DNA from: Bacillus sp. RO3
GTDB lineage: Bacteria; Bacillota; Bacilli; Bacillales; Bacillaceae_B
Length of the DNA stretch: 64,000 nt
Assembly: GCF_012911895.1 (NCBI RefSeq)
Contig: NZ_JAAXCV010000019.1
Span: 62,001-126,000 of the forward strand
Direction of reading: 5' to 3'
The notes below the pieces were generated by a model that saw only the letters and a program-made list of their open reading frames with translations, was not told the origin of the DNA and made no database searches. Position 1 is the first letter of the stretch, and every line of letters starts with the position of its first letter. This document shows positions 8,923 to 17,498 of this stretch, one piece after another. The translations under genes and the position numbers were made by a program.

Positions 8923-10677
8923 ATGACGAATGAGAGATCGATGGAGAATTGGATTCAAAAGCTTAATGAAGAGACCTTACATAAAGGGGTCGACCGACGT
9001 AGCTTCCTTCAGGGCGCGGGGAAAGTCGCAGGGATTTCGTTAGGAGTGGCGATTGCTCAATCCATGGGCGGTTTGTCTGTTTCTGCAGATGAAGCAGCGT
9101 TTGAGGATTTCCCTTTTTCTCTTGGGGTAGCTTCCGGTGATCCCCTCCCGGATAGTGTTGTATTATGGACGCGTTTAGCCACGGACCCTCTTAATGGCGG
9201 CGGTATGCCTGATCGGAACATTCCAGTGAAGTGGGAAATCGCCAAGGATGAACATTTCCGCCGGATCGTTCAGCGCGGCACGGAAATGGCAAGTCCCGCC
9301 CTCGCCCACTCTGTTCATGCCGAGGTGGGGAACCTAGAAGCAGGTACGGTGTACTATTACCGGTTCAAGGTCGGGAAGGATGTCAGCCCGATCGGCAGGA
9401 CGAAAACCCTTCCTTCCCTGAATGCTGACGTTTCAAGCCTGACTTTTGCCTTTGCTTCCTGCCAGCAATATGAGCATGGCTATTACACTGCCTATCGGCA
9501 TATGGCCAAAGAAGACCTTGATCTCGTGTTTCATCTTGGAGACTACATTTATGAATACGGTCCCGATGAGTATATAAGCAAAACAGGAAATGTCCGGCAT
9601 CATAAAGGTCCAGAAATCCAATCGTTGGAGGACTACCGGAACCGTCATGCCCAGTACCGGACAGACGGGGATTTACAGGCTGCTCATGCGGCTTTTCCTT
9701 GGGTTGTCACGTGGGATGACCATGAAGTGGAGAATAATTATGCTGACATGATTCCGGAAAATGGTCAGTCCGTGGAAGAGTTCGTCCAGCGCCGTGTCGC
9801 TGCGTATCAAGCCTACTATGAGCATATGCCGTTACGAAAATCCTCCATGCCCCATGGAACAGACATGCAGCTTTACCGTCAGTTCTCATACGGAAACCTG
9901 GCTAATTTCATGGTCCTTGATTCCCGTCAGTACCGCTCGGATCAGGCGAATGGGGATAAAAGCTCTCCCCAGACGGAGGAATCCCTGGATCCTTCACGGA
10001 CTTTATTAGGAAGCGAGCAGGAGCAATGGCTTCTCCATCATCTCGGCAGCTCCACCACCGCCTGGAATGTACTGGCCCAGCAGATCTTTTTTGCCAAGAG
10101 GAATTATGGACCGAGCCCTGACAGTCCTCTATTCAGTATGGATGGCTGGGACGGCTACACACCTGCCAGGGAGCGGATCACGGAATTTGCCCGTAAAAAA
10201 AACATGGACAACTTGATCGTCCTGACAGGGGATGTGCATGCGAACTGGGCTTCCAATATCCTGTCGGACTTTGATGATCCGTCCTCCACCATGCTTGGAG
10301 CCGAGTTTGTCGGCACGTCCATCACTTCAGGTGGTAACGGGGCAGACAAACGGGCTGACACGGACCGCATCCTAGCCCAGAACGAGCATATTAAATTCTT
10401 CAATGATTATCGGGGCTATGTGCGCTGTCATGTGACGCCGACGGAGTGGAAAACCGATTACCGCGTGCTTCCGTTCGTCTCGAATCCCGGCGCAGATATG
10501 TCAACGAGAGCATCGTTTGTGTACAAAAGAGATTCAGAGGGTCTGAAGGAAGTATCGGCATCCACCGTTCCTCAAGGGATACAGAGGTCTTCTGAGGTGG
10601 AGGATGATCGTCATGAAGCGCACGCCCGCGCCCATAAGAAGCAAAGCCAAAAAGGCAAATCCATGCAGCTGAACTAG
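8923..10677 (+). CDS. phoD: Alkaline phosphatase D (PhoD), Tat-exported
   Basis: A 584-aa secreted phosphodiesterase/phosphatase that releases phosphate from wall teichoic acids and nucleic acids. The twin-arginine signal DRRSFLQGAGKVAG is at about residues 25-38, followed by a hydrophobic stretch and a cleavage region near VSADE. The catalytic domain shows FAFASCQQYEHGYYTAY, HLGDYIYEYG, TWDDHEVENN and LTGDVHANW, the metal-ligand motifs of PhoD. Length is close to the B. subtilis protein. The ATG follows AAGGGAGT; an ATG six codons upstream overlaps this RBS. It heads the operon with tatC, phoX and tatA and is probably PhoP-controlled. Confidence 0.95.
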   Translation: MTNERSMENWIQKLNEETLHKGVDRRSFLQGAGKVAGISLGVAIAQSMGGLSVSADEAAFEDFPFSLGVASGDPLPDSVVLWTRLATDPLNGGGMPDRNIPVKWEIAKDEHFRRIVQRGTEMASPALAHSVHAEVGNLEAGTVYYYRFKVGKDVSPIGRTKTLPSLNADVSSLTFAFASCQQYEHGYYTAYRHMAKEDLDLVFHLGDYIYEYGPDEYISKTGNVRHHKGPEIQSLEDYRNRHAQYRTDGDLQAAHAAFPWVVTWDDHEVENNYADMIPENGQSVEEFVQRRVAAYQAYYEHMPLRKSSMPHGTDMQLYRQFSYGNLANFMVLDSRQYRSDQANGDKSSPQTEESLDPSRTLLGSEQEQWLLHHLGSSTTAWNVLAQQIFFAKRNYGPSPDSPLFSMDGWDGYTPARERITEFARKKNMDNLIVLTGDVHANWASNILSDFDDPSSTMLGAEFVGTSITSGGNGADKRADTDRILAQNEHIKFFNDYRGYVRCHVTPTEWKTDYRVLPFVSNPGADMSTRASFVYKRDSEGLKEVSASTVPQGIQRSSEVEDDRHEAHARAHKKQSQKGKSMQLN

Positions 10678-10696
10678 CATCAAGGAGGCAGAGGCT

Positions 10697-11452
10697 ATGA
10701 AAGATCGCAACCAGCAGCTGATCGGACACCTGGAAGAGCTCCGGAGCCGTGCCATCATCACGGCGCTCGCCTTTATCGGTTTCCTGATTGTCGGGATGGC
10801 GTTTATGAAACCGATCTACGGGTGGCTGATCAGAGACTTGGATATGAAGCTTGCGATACTCGGACCGAGCGACATTTTATGGGTGTACTTGATGATCGCC
10901 GCTGTCTTTTCACTGGCAGCGACCATTCCAGTCGCTGCCTATCACATATGGCGGTTTGTCGCTCCGGGTCTGAGCCCGACTGAAAGAAGAGTCACCTTAC
11001 GCTTCATACCCGCACTGTTTTTTTTGTTCCTTTTCGGCATCGGGTTCGGTTACTTTTTACTTTTTCCCATCGTCCTGAATTTCTTAACCTCCCTGTCAGC
11101 CGACCAGTTTGAAACGATGTTCACAGCGGAAAAATACTTCCGGTTTATGCTACACCTGACGTTACCTTTTGGATTGTTATTCGAAATGCCTTTAGTGATC
11201 GTTTTTCTGACCGTGCTTGGCATTTTAGACCCGGCCAAATTGAAGAAATCAAGAAGGATCGCCTATTTTTTACTCATTGTCGTTTCGGTGTTGATTACGC
11301 CGCCGGATTTCCTTTCGGATGTACTCGTCATCCTGCCGCTTCTCCTTTTATATGAGGTCAGCATTACCTGTTCAATGATTGCGTATAAGAAGCGCGCATC
11401 TCGTTCGGCGGAGGTCCAAAAAAATGTAGTTTTAGGGAGTGAAAAGGTTTGA
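10697..11452 (+). CDS. tatC: Sec-independent translocase TatC
   Basis: Membrane protein of 251 aa with six helices and the N-terminal TatC motif IGHLEELRSRAI. It is the receptor for twin-arginine signals, here most likely dedicated to PhoD and PhoX, like TatCd of B. subtilis. RBS AAGGAGGCAG lies 19 bp after phoD. Its stop overlaps the start of phoX, suggesting translational coupling. Confidence 0.95.
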   Translation: MKDRNQQLIGHLEELRSRAIITALAFIGFLIVGMAFMKPIYGWLIRDLDMKLAILGPSDILWVYLMIAAVFSLAATIPVAAYHIWRFVAPGLSPTERRVTLRFIPALFFLFLFGIGFGYFLLFPIVLNFLTSLSADQFETMFTAEKYFRFMLHLTLPFGLLFEMPLVIVFLTVLGILDPAKLKKSRRIAYFLLIVVSVLITPPDFLSDVLVILPLLLLYEVSITCSMIAYKKRASRSAEVQKNVVLGSEKV

Positions 11453-12882
11453 ATAAACACGATATGAACAGACGAGATTTTCTGAAAGCAAGCGGGATCG
11501 GCACCGCTGCCCTTGCCCTGAGCACGACTGGATTGATGTCTTTCGGCGGAGATAAAGCATTTGCCGGTACGCCCAGAAACAGGAGAACAACAGGCGGTTT
11601 TGGTCCCCTTGTCAAAGACCCTGGCGGAGTGATGGACCTTCCCAGCGGCTTCCAGTACCGGATCATTTCAGAGGAAGGCGGGACACTATCAGATGGAAGA
11701 CCTGTCCCTGCCAAGTTCGATGGGATGGCCGCCTATAGAGGGCCCCATCATTCCACGATCCTCGTGAGAAACCATGAATTGAGCGGAAATACTCCATACC
11801 CCGTAATCGGGAAAAATCCTTACCGTCGTGATGAATCAGGCGGAACCACCTCCTTGGTGATCGGCCCAGACCGCCAAGTAAGGAAGGAATACGTTTCTTC
11901 TTCGGGTACCATTCGCAACTGCGCAGGCGGAGCAACTCCGTGGGGCACTTGGCTCACATGTGAAGAAACGCTGGAAGAAGGGCATGGCTATGTGTTTGAA
12001 GTCGACCCTGCCAACCCTGAAAATACCATCTCGAAAACCCCGATCCGGGACATGGGTGCCTTCTCTCATGAAGCCACGGCCATTGACCCGGCTACGGGAA
12101 TCGTTTATTTAACCGAAGACGCCGGTCCGAGCTACCTGTATCGCTTCCTTCCCAACGATCGCAGTCAACGGGTCGGTGCCCTGCAAAAAGGCGGGAAGCT
12201 TCAGGCAGCAGCCATCGAAGAGATGAGCAAAAACGAAACAAGCGAGTTCCATACTGGTCAGACATTCGGCATCGTATGGAAGGATGTCAATCCGGAGAAA
12301 CCAACCCTTGATGCAGGGAGACAGGGATGCATTGCCTTCAGCCGTCTGGAGGGCGCTTATTTCGAAGGCGGCGTGTTCTGGTTTGATGATACATCCGCCG
12401 GGGATAAAGCGCTGGGCCGTGTGTACCGCTATATCCCGGCCACCAACACACTGGAGCTATTCTATGAATCTACGGCGCAAAATGATTTAGAAATGCCTGA
12501 TAACATCTGCATCACGCCATGGGGAGATTTATGGATTGCAGAAGATGGCGGCGGTGTCGATCGCATCATCGGCATGACACCGGAAGGCGAAACGTACGTA
12601 TTCGCAGAAAATAAAGTGAACAACTCTGAGCTTGCCGGACCGACGTTCTCGACAGACGGCCGCACATTCTTCATCAATATTCAGTCACCCGGCATGACCT
12701 TTGCCATCTGGGGACCGTTCGCCAGAAGAAATGCAGCAAGAAGAAGGCTGATGGGCCACGCTGCCCCGCCTGCTGCCTATGCACCGAAGATTTCAGACAC
12801 CCTGTCGGCCTTTGCAGAAGTTCAGGGAATGTCTGACCTAGAAGCCGCTGCCTTCGCACGCCACGGCATGCCCATTCTATAA
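11449..12882 (+). CDS. phoX: PhoX-type phosphatase (DUF839), Tat-exported
   Basis: A 477-aa protein. NRRDFLKASGIGTAALALS is a Tat signal. The mature part has the PhoX/DUF839 features: FDGMAAY, RNHEL, GGTTSLVI, CAGGATPWGTWLTCEET, GAFSHEA and CITPWGDLWIAEDGGG. PhoX enzymes are Ca/Fe-dependent extracytoplasmic phosphatases. The TTG start has AGGGAGTG seven bases upstream and overlaps the tatC stop; an ATG five codons on is less well spaced. It lies between tatC and tatA, so two Tat-dependent phosphatases share the operon with their own translocase. Confidence 0.88.
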   Translation: MNKHDMNRRDFLKASGIGTAALALSTTGLMSFGGDKAFAGTPRNRRTTGGFGPLVKDPGGVMDLPSGFQYRIISEEGGTLSDGRPVPAKFDGMAAYRGPHHSTILVRNHELSGNTPYPVIGKNPYRRDESGGTTSLVIGPDRQVRKEYVSSSGTIRNCAGGATPWGTWLTCEETLEEGHGYVFEVDPANPENTISKTPIRDMGAFSHEATAIDPATGIVYLTEDAGPSYLYRFLPNDRSQRVGALQKGGKLQAAAIEEMSKNETSEFHTGQTFGIVWKDVNPEKPTLDAGRQGCIAFSRLEGAYFEGGVFWFDDTSAGDKALGRVYRYIPATNTLELFYESTAQNDLEMPDNICITPWGDLWIAEDGGGVDRIIGMTPEGETYVFAENKVNNSELAGPTFSTDGRTFFINIQSPGMTFAIWGPFARRNAARRRLMGHAAPPAAYAPKISDTLSAFAEVQGMSDLEAAAFARHGMPIL

Positions 12883-12900
12883 ACCCAACAGGAGGGAATC

Positions 12901-13125
12901 ATGATGCTAACGAATATCGGAATTCCAGGATTAATCCTTGTACTAGTGATTGCTTTAATCATCTTTGGACCTTCCAAACTGCCAGAAATCGGACGGGCCT
13001 TCGGAACAACTTTGAAAGAGTTTAAAAGCGCTACGAATGATTTAGTCAATGGGAATGATAAAGAGAAAGACGAAGGTCAAAAGCTGAAGGCTGTAGATAA
13101 AGATCGACAGCATACAGGTAGCTGA
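12901..13125 (+). CDS. tatA: Twin-arginine translocase subunit TatA
   Basis: A 74-aa protein with one N-terminal helix, the conserved [21 protein letters not shown] hinge and amphipathic helix, and a charged tail. It forms the Tat pore. AGGAGGG lies just upstream; the second ATG (12904) is slightly better spaced. It is the last gene of phoD-tatC-phoX-tatA and ends before a strong terminator. Confidence 0.95.
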   Translation: MMLTNIGIPGLILVLVIALIIFGPSKLPEIGRAFGTTLKEFKSATNDLVNGNDKEKDEGQKLKAVDKDRQHTGS

Positions 13126-13137
13126 TTGGTGTTACAG

Positions 13138-13176
13138 CAAACGTCCAGGGGCTGAATTCCTGGACGTTTGTTCTTT
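13138..13176 (+). terminator. Terminator of the phoD operon
   Basis: CAAACGTCCAGG pairs perfectly with CCTGGACGTTTG, followed by TTCTTTCTTT. Confidence 0.9.
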
Positions 13177-13336
13177 CTTTAAGCTTGCTTTCCAGAATTC
13201 GGTCATGATATCTTCCCCACTTTTTTCACAGATCTTGATCAAAAAACATCAATTTCTACAGGTTTCTGACTGATATCCCGGAGCAGCCCCCCATTCAAGG
13301 CCCACAAGACCCCCGATTTCCCCCGCCAGCCCTGAC

Positions 13337-13411
13337 TTATTTTCAAAAACAGGCATGTTATTTTCAATAATCGGGATATATTTTCAAAAACACGACTTTT
13401 ATTTTCAAAAA
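13337..13411. repeat. Four phased TTATTTTCAAAAA repeats
   Basis: Copies start at 13337, 13358, 13378 and 13399, about 21 bp apart (two helical turns), with unrelated spacers. Each contains the dyad TTTTCAAAA (copy 2 has TTTTCAATAA). The array lies between two convergent genes, where no promoter is expected. Apart from this array and a weak hairpin near 13440-13468, nothing is seen in 13177-13486. Confidence 0.7.
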
Positions 13412-13486
13412 TCCACATTTATGATCAAAACGCCAATAGGGCACAGTAGCCTAAGCCTACCGTGCCCCATATACTCCCTGCCTTAC

Positions 13487-13849
13487 CTACCGGCTGACAG
13501 ATCCCGTCCCAATGGAGAAATAGAAATACTTCACATTCCCGTCACTCCCCATTGCGTCTGTGCAGTCCACCCACTTCACCTGCTGAAGCTTCTCATCCAG
13601 TTTCCTGTTGATCTCCTTTTCAATCTCCCTCATCTCCACCATGAATCTTCCAAAGGTGAGAGAAAAGTGATCGGCAGCCTGGCGGTGGGGAGCGTGCTGG
13701 ATGAGCAGGTTCATGAATTCATCAGACGTTGATGCCTGCCGGGCCAGTTCATCTTCCCGCTGGACGACATACTGATACATGTCTCTTTTCCGTGGAGGAA
13801 GGGACTTCACTATGTCTCTCGCGAGGATCTCCATCAAGTTATCGTTCAT
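13487..13849 (-). CDS. Uncharacterised helical protein, 120 aa
   Basis: I do not recognise this protein. It is cytosolic, mostly helical, with a charged central segment (FMVEMREIEKEINRKL) and a C-terminal strand-rich end (VKYFYFSIGTG). The start MNDNLMEIL is chosen because AAAGGTG lies six bases upstream. It follows rpmE2 by 56 bp on the same strand and may be read from the zinc-controlled promoter. Confidence 0.65.
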   Translation of the reverse strand: MNDNLMEILARDIVKSLPPRKRDMYQYVVQREDELARQASTSDEFMNLLIQHAPHRQAADHFSLTFGRFMVEMREIEKEINRKLDEKLQQVKWVDCTDAMGSDGNVKYFYFSIGTGSVSR

Positions 13850-13905
13850 GTCGAACACCTTTCTTATGCCAGAAACGGGCTGCACACGTATGCAGCCCCC
13901 TTCGA

Positions 13906-14154
13906 TTATTGGTTCATATTGTATTTTTTCATGAAGCGTTCTGCACGCCCGCCCCGATCGGAGAACTTCTGTCTTCCTGTATAGAACGGGTGGGTGTCAG
14001 AACTGATTTCCACTTTCAACAGGGGATAGACATTCCCGTCCTCCCACTCAATCGTTTCATTTGAGGTCTTCGTTGAACCAGTCAAGAAAGTAAATCCGCT
14101 GATGGTATCCATAAATACGACATCATGATAGTCAGGGTGAATTCCTTTTTTCAT
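13906..14154 (-). CDS. rpmE2: Ribosomal protein L31 type B (zinc-independent)
   Basis: An 82-aa type B L31: [16 protein letters not shown] start, [33 protein letters not shown] and a basic end. There is no CxxC zinc ribbon, unlike RpmE. Under zinc starvation this form replaces the zinc-containing L31 and frees zinc. It is downstream of rpsN2 by 26 bp with an AGGAGT RBS, in one unit behind a Zur box. Confidence 0.95.
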   Translation of the reverse strand: MKKGIHPDYHDVVFMDTISGFTFLTGSTKTSNETIEWEDGNVYPLLKVEISSDTHPFYTGRQKFSDRGGRAERFMKKYNMNQ

Positions 14155-14180
14155 AGGCGATACTCCTCCTTATATAGCTC

Positions 14181-14450
14181 TTACCAGCTTGATTTCTTCA
14201 CACCGGGAATCTGGCCTTTATGTGCAAGCTCCCGGAATGCAATACGTGACATTTTGAACTTTCTCAGATATCCACGGGGACGGCCCGTCACCTCGCAGCG
14301 GTTCTTCAATCGTGTAGGAGAAGAATCCCGTGGAAGTTTCCCCAGTGCCTCATAATCCCCTTTCTCCTTCAACTCTCTTCTCAATGCTGCATATTTCAAC
14401 ACCGTCTCCTGGCGCTTCTTTTCCTTTGCTACCTTTGATTTCTTTGCCAA
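14181..14450 (-). CDS. rpsN2: Ribosomal protein S14 paralogue (zinc-independent)
   Basis: An 89-aa long-form S14: [15 protein letters not shown] start, [14 protein letters not shown] and [18 protein letters not shown] end. The CxxC zinc site of the short S14 is absent. In B. subtilis the equivalent gene is Zur-repressed and supports ribosome assembly when zinc is scarce. The start is TTG with AGGAGG upstream. A Zur box lies 26 bp before it. Confidence 0.95.
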   Translation of the reverse strand: MAKKSKVAKEKKRQETVLKYAALRRELKEKGDYEALGKLPRDSSPTRLKNRCEVTGRPRGYLRKFKMSRIAFRELAHKGQIPGVKKSSW

Positions 14451-14475
14451 TTGAATATCCTCCTATCGAATTAAG

Positions 14476-14495
14476 AATCGTAATCATTACGATTT
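14476..14495 (-). promoter_or_regulatory. Zur box, rpsN2-rpmE2
   Basis: The palindrome with core TCGTAATCATTACGA matches the Bacillus Zur operator perfectly and lies just upstream of rpsN2. Confidence 0.92.
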
Positions 14496-14552
14496 AATGA
14501 GTATAAACGTATTAAACCACATCCTTTTAAAATATGCAAACTCTTTGTTGCA

Positions 14553-14580
14553 TGGAAGCCATAGGGACAGGTACTATGCC
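14553..14580. repeat. Degenerate palindromic repeat copy
   Basis: GAAGCCATAGGGACAGGTAC followed by TATGC resembles the dispersed repeat with several mismatches. It lies between the zagA end and the Zur box of rpsN2. Confidence 0.3.
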
Positions 14581-14613
14581 CCACCATTTTCCAACGAAAC
14601 ACAAGAAACCTCT

Positions 14614-15795
14614 TTACATCCAGTTAAATGGATCGGATTGTGAACTCCAGTCTTCATCCATTTCATCCATGGTTAACAGACAGGCGTCCAATTGCTTTGT
14701 AACTTCTTTCTCATCCATATTTACTCCAATTAGTACCATTTGGGTGATTCGGTCACCATATTCTGGATCCCATTCAACTTGTGGATTTTCCCTCAAAATG
14801 GCTTGCTGTTGATCTATTGGCAGAGTCGCTACCCAATATGAAATGGGTTCAATCATAATCGATGGACCTGCCTGTGAGACAGACAGAGCATACTCATTTC
14901 TTGTTGCACACCAGGCAATCCCTTTCACTCTCACAATATCCTTGGAGAGGGATTGCATGAGCTCATAGAAACGTTCGCTGTTAAATGGGAGTTTCCGTTT
15001 GTAGACAAAGGAGGTGATGCCATACTCCTCTGTTTCTGGCTGATGTTCTTGATGCCCTCCCGTTAATTCTTTGATCCAGCCGGCAGATTGACTGGCATTC
15101 TCGAAATCGAAGAGACCTGTATTGAGAATATCACTTGATGGAACCTCCCCCTTTACCGAACGGATGATTCTCGCCGTCGGTTGAAGTTTCCGAAGTACCT
15201 GTTCCAAATGAGCTAAATCTTCATCGGACACGAGATCGCACTTATTTAACACTAATACATCACAAAATTCAATCTGGTCCAGTAATAAATCCGCTATTTC
15301 TCTATCATCTTGTTCACTGAGTGCTTCTTTTCGATCAAGGAGGCTGTCACCCGATCTGAAATCCTTCCAAAATCGATTGGCATCCACGACAGTCACCATC
15401 GTATCAAGTGTACAAAAACGCGTTAAATCGATGCCCACTTCTTCATCGATGTACGAAAAGGTCTGAGCCACAGGGACAGGTTCACTGATACCTGTAGATT
15501 CAATAAGGATATAATCGATGTTACCAGCCTTTGCAAGCTTTTCAACTTCTACTAGTAAATCCTCCCGCAGTGTACAACATATGCAGCCGTTCGACATTTC
15601 CACTAGTTTTTCTTCCGTTCGATTGATTCCCCCTCCTTGTTTAATGGTTTCCGCATCAATGTTGACTTCACTCATATCATTGACAATGACCGCAACCCTT
15701 ATGCCCTCCCGGTTGTTCAAGACGTGATTAAGAAGGGTAGTCTTGCCAGCTCCCAAAAAGCCGCTTAAAACGGTTACAGGTATTTTTTTCATCAT
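14614..15795 (-). CDS. zagA: COG0523 GTPase metallochaperone (ZagA/YciC type)
   Basis: A 393-aa G3E GTPase. Walker [10 protein letters not shown] is at residues 12-20, the metal motif GCICC at 70-74, NKCD gives guanine specificity, and a C-terminal CobW_C domain ends with a [15 protein letters not shown] block. The length and C-terminal region match B. subtilis ZagA, which delivers zinc to folate synthesis enzymes under starvation. The start is the first ATG of a pair behind AGAGGAGAATC. It lies 118 bp downstream of a Zur-boxed MBL hydrolase gene and probably shares its promoter. Two more paralogues follow in this island. Confidence 0.9.
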   Translation of the reverse strand: MMKKIPVTVLSGFLGAGKTTLLNHVLNNREGIRVAVIVNDMSEVNIDAETIKQGGGINRTEEKLVEMSNGCICCTLREDLLVEVEKLAKAGNIDYILIESTGISEPVPVAQTFSYIDEEVGIDLTRFCTLDTMVTVVDANRFWKDFRSGDSLLDRKEALSEQDDREIADLLLDQIEFCDVLVLNKCDLVSDEDLAHLEQVLRKLQPTARIIRSVKGEVPSSDILNTGLFDFENASQSAGWIKELTGGHQEHQPETEEYGITSFVYKRKLPFNSERFYELMQSLSKDIVRVKGIAWCATRNEYALSVSQAGPSIMIEPISYWVATLPIDQQQAILRENPQVEWDPEYGDRITQMVLIGVNMDEKEVTKQLDACLLTMDEMDEDWSSQSDPFNWM

Positions 15796-15913
15796 GATTC
15801 TCCTCTCGTTCCTATTCATTCGATCCTTTTGCTAATCTATTAAAGACTCTGAATCTACTAAACGTAATCTAAAGACGGCTACGAATGTATCTTCATTCAT
15901 CCACTTATCATAC

Positions 15914-16711
15914 TTAATCCTGCACCGGACTCCATTTCCACCCCTTATTCTCCTTTTCTATGTAACCTAATCCAGGAAATGGATAATGACAAGCGAAAAC
16001 AAGAGCAGACTGATTGTATGCTTGTTTCATAAAGCTTTTTCTAGTAAGCATCCCTTTCTCTGGATCCACTTCTGCTCTTATATAGGAGGTTGGATGGTTG
16101 ATTGTACTCGGGTCGTTGAGAATATCAGAAGCGATCAATAAATGAGAACCTTCCGACTTTATGGACACAACCAAATGGCCATCTGTATGTCCGGGAGTAT
16201 GTTGAAGGAATATCCCAGGATGAATTTCAATATCTGATGAAACAAGGCTTATGTGATCTTTTAACGCTGCTAATTTTGAACATTCTTTTGTTTCTTTCTG
16301 TTCCATCCAATAATTCCATTCTTCTTCTCTTATGATGTGAAGGGCATTAGGAAAAACAGGGTGCCCTTCATACGCCAATCCTCCGATATGATCCAAATGG
16401 CCATGGGTGATGATCACCGTATGAATGTCTTCTGGTGAAATCCGTTCGCTTTTGAGTTGTTTTAATAATTGCCCACTCTTCGGCAGGTATTCTTCACCAA
16501 ATCCACCGTCCACCAGAATTTTTTTCTCTCCAGTATCGATGAACAGGAAGTTGATGGGTGCTTGAAATTCACTTCTAATATGAACAATCATTTCTTCAGG
16601 AGTTTCAGCGAAAAAGAAATCCTTGCACACTGGAAATACCCCATCTGACAACACGGTTAAGTCCATGCTTCCTACCCTAATATGAACATTTTCATGGTTG
16701 TTTAAATCCAA
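15914..16711 (-). CDS. Metallo-beta-lactamase-fold hydrolase (lactonase-like)
   Basis: A 265-aa MBL-fold enzyme with the metal motif THGHLDHIGG, later HTPGHTDGH, and a C-terminal FACHYPFPG containing the last ligand His. The closest named group is the AHL-lactonase-like family, but the substrate is unknown. The TTG start has AGAAGGGA eight bases upstream. A strong Zur box lies about 90 bp upstream, so a di-metal (usually zinc) enzyme appears to be made when zinc is scarce, perhaps because it uses another metal. Confidence 0.85.
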   Translation of the reverse strand: MDLNNHENVHIRVGSMDLTVLSDGVFPVCKDFFFAETPEEMIVHIRSEFQAPINFLFIDTGEKKILVDGGFGEEYLPKSGQLLKQLKSERISPEDIHTVIITHGHLDHIGGLAYEGHPVFPNALHIIREEEWNYWMEQKETKECSKLAALKDHISLVSSDIEIHPGIFLQHTPGHTDGHLVVSIKSEGSHLLIASDILNDPSTINHPTSYIRAEVDPEKGMLTRKSFMKQAYNQSALVFACHYPFPGLGYIEKENKGWKWSPVQD

Positions 16712-16802
16712 AGCACCAAATCCCTTCTACTTTCTCAATCAAATGATTCAATACCTCACCCAGAACAGCCAGGGGAGGAAAAATTCATGATAGGTACATT
16801 AT

Positions 16803-16823
16803 AAATCGTAACCATTACGATTT
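16803..16823 (-). promoter_or_regulatory. Zur box, MBL hydrolase-zagA
   Basis: Core TCGTAACCATTACGA with AAA and TTT flanks; one central mismatch from the perfect palindrome. Confidence 0.9.
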
Positions 16824-16910
16824 GCAAGGTATATCCTTCACATCCAATACATCATGGTTTTTGTAGTAACATGATTCTCCATAACCTTAGCTACTAGTCA
16901 AATGGTAGGT

Positions 16911-16955
16911 AAAAAAAAGAATCTCACAAAGGGCACTTATACCCCTTTGTAAGAA
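16911..16955 (-). terminator. Terminator of the folE2-dcd-COG0523-His-rich unit
   Basis: On the minus strand TCTTACAAAGGG pairs with CCCTTTGTGAGA, followed by TTCTTTTTTTT. Confidence 0.9.
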
Positions 16956-16982
16956 TTCCTCTTTCACAAACAAAAAAGATGG

Positions 16983-17318
16983 TTAATTTGAGATAACTTC
17001 AACCGGCCCATGATCATCACAATGATCGCCATGAACATGATGTAATCTGCCATTGACCAGGAAGTCCATATGATCACCGTGTGGAACCAGTTCATGTCCA
17101 CAGTCATGACTATGGTCGCAACCGCACTCAATGGGTTGACAAGCCTCCGGGTTGGCTTCGCTGACGGGGATCTTACATTCATCCCAGTGATCTTCATGTT
17201 CATGGTGTAAATGACCATTGTGGACGTAATCAATATGATCACCGTGTTTAATTTTGGTATGCCCGCACGCCATACTGTGCTGATGCGGATGTTCTTCTTT
17301 GTGAACAGAGTGTCCCAT
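16983..17318 (-). CDS. His-rich metal-binding protein with internal duplication
   Basis: About 111 aa, with more than a quarter His plus many Asp and Cys. Two repeats are visible: HGDHIDYVHNGHLHHEHEDH and HGDHMDFLVNGRLHHVHGDH, each preceded by a CGH or DCGH motif, separated by a Cys-rich linker (CQPIECGCDHSHDCGH). It is soluble, with no signal peptide, and probably stores or buffers zinc. The ATG at 17318 is chosen; a TTG three codons upstream is possible. It lies downstream of a COG0523 GTPase in the zinc island, so it may be the cargo or partner of that GTPase. Confidence 0.8.
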   Translation of the reverse strand: MGHSVHKEEHPHQHSMACGHTKIKHGDHIDYVHNGHLHHEHEDHWDECKIPVSEANPEACQPIECGCDHSHDCGHELVPHGDHMDFLVNGRLHHVHGDHCDDHGPVEVISN

Positions 17319-17498
17319 ATTTCTCAAATCCCCTCTTCAATCATTTTTGGTTCATTAACAGTATCTCCATAATGAAATCAAAAAATAATGAAGAAAAGAA
17401 ATACAGGTACATCTCTTTATGTATAGAGAAAGGATCAAACAAGAGTGATTGCCATCACACTCCCTCCTATCAATCCTGAGCACCTGATATAAGTTACT

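Noticed and set aside
13337..13411. Possible short CRISPR array
   Set aside because: Repeats are only about 13 bp with 8-bp spacers, and no cas genes are present.
15841..15895. Zur half site upstream of zagA
   Set aside because: Only AACGTAAT is present without the second arm; zagA is better explained by the upstream box at 16803.
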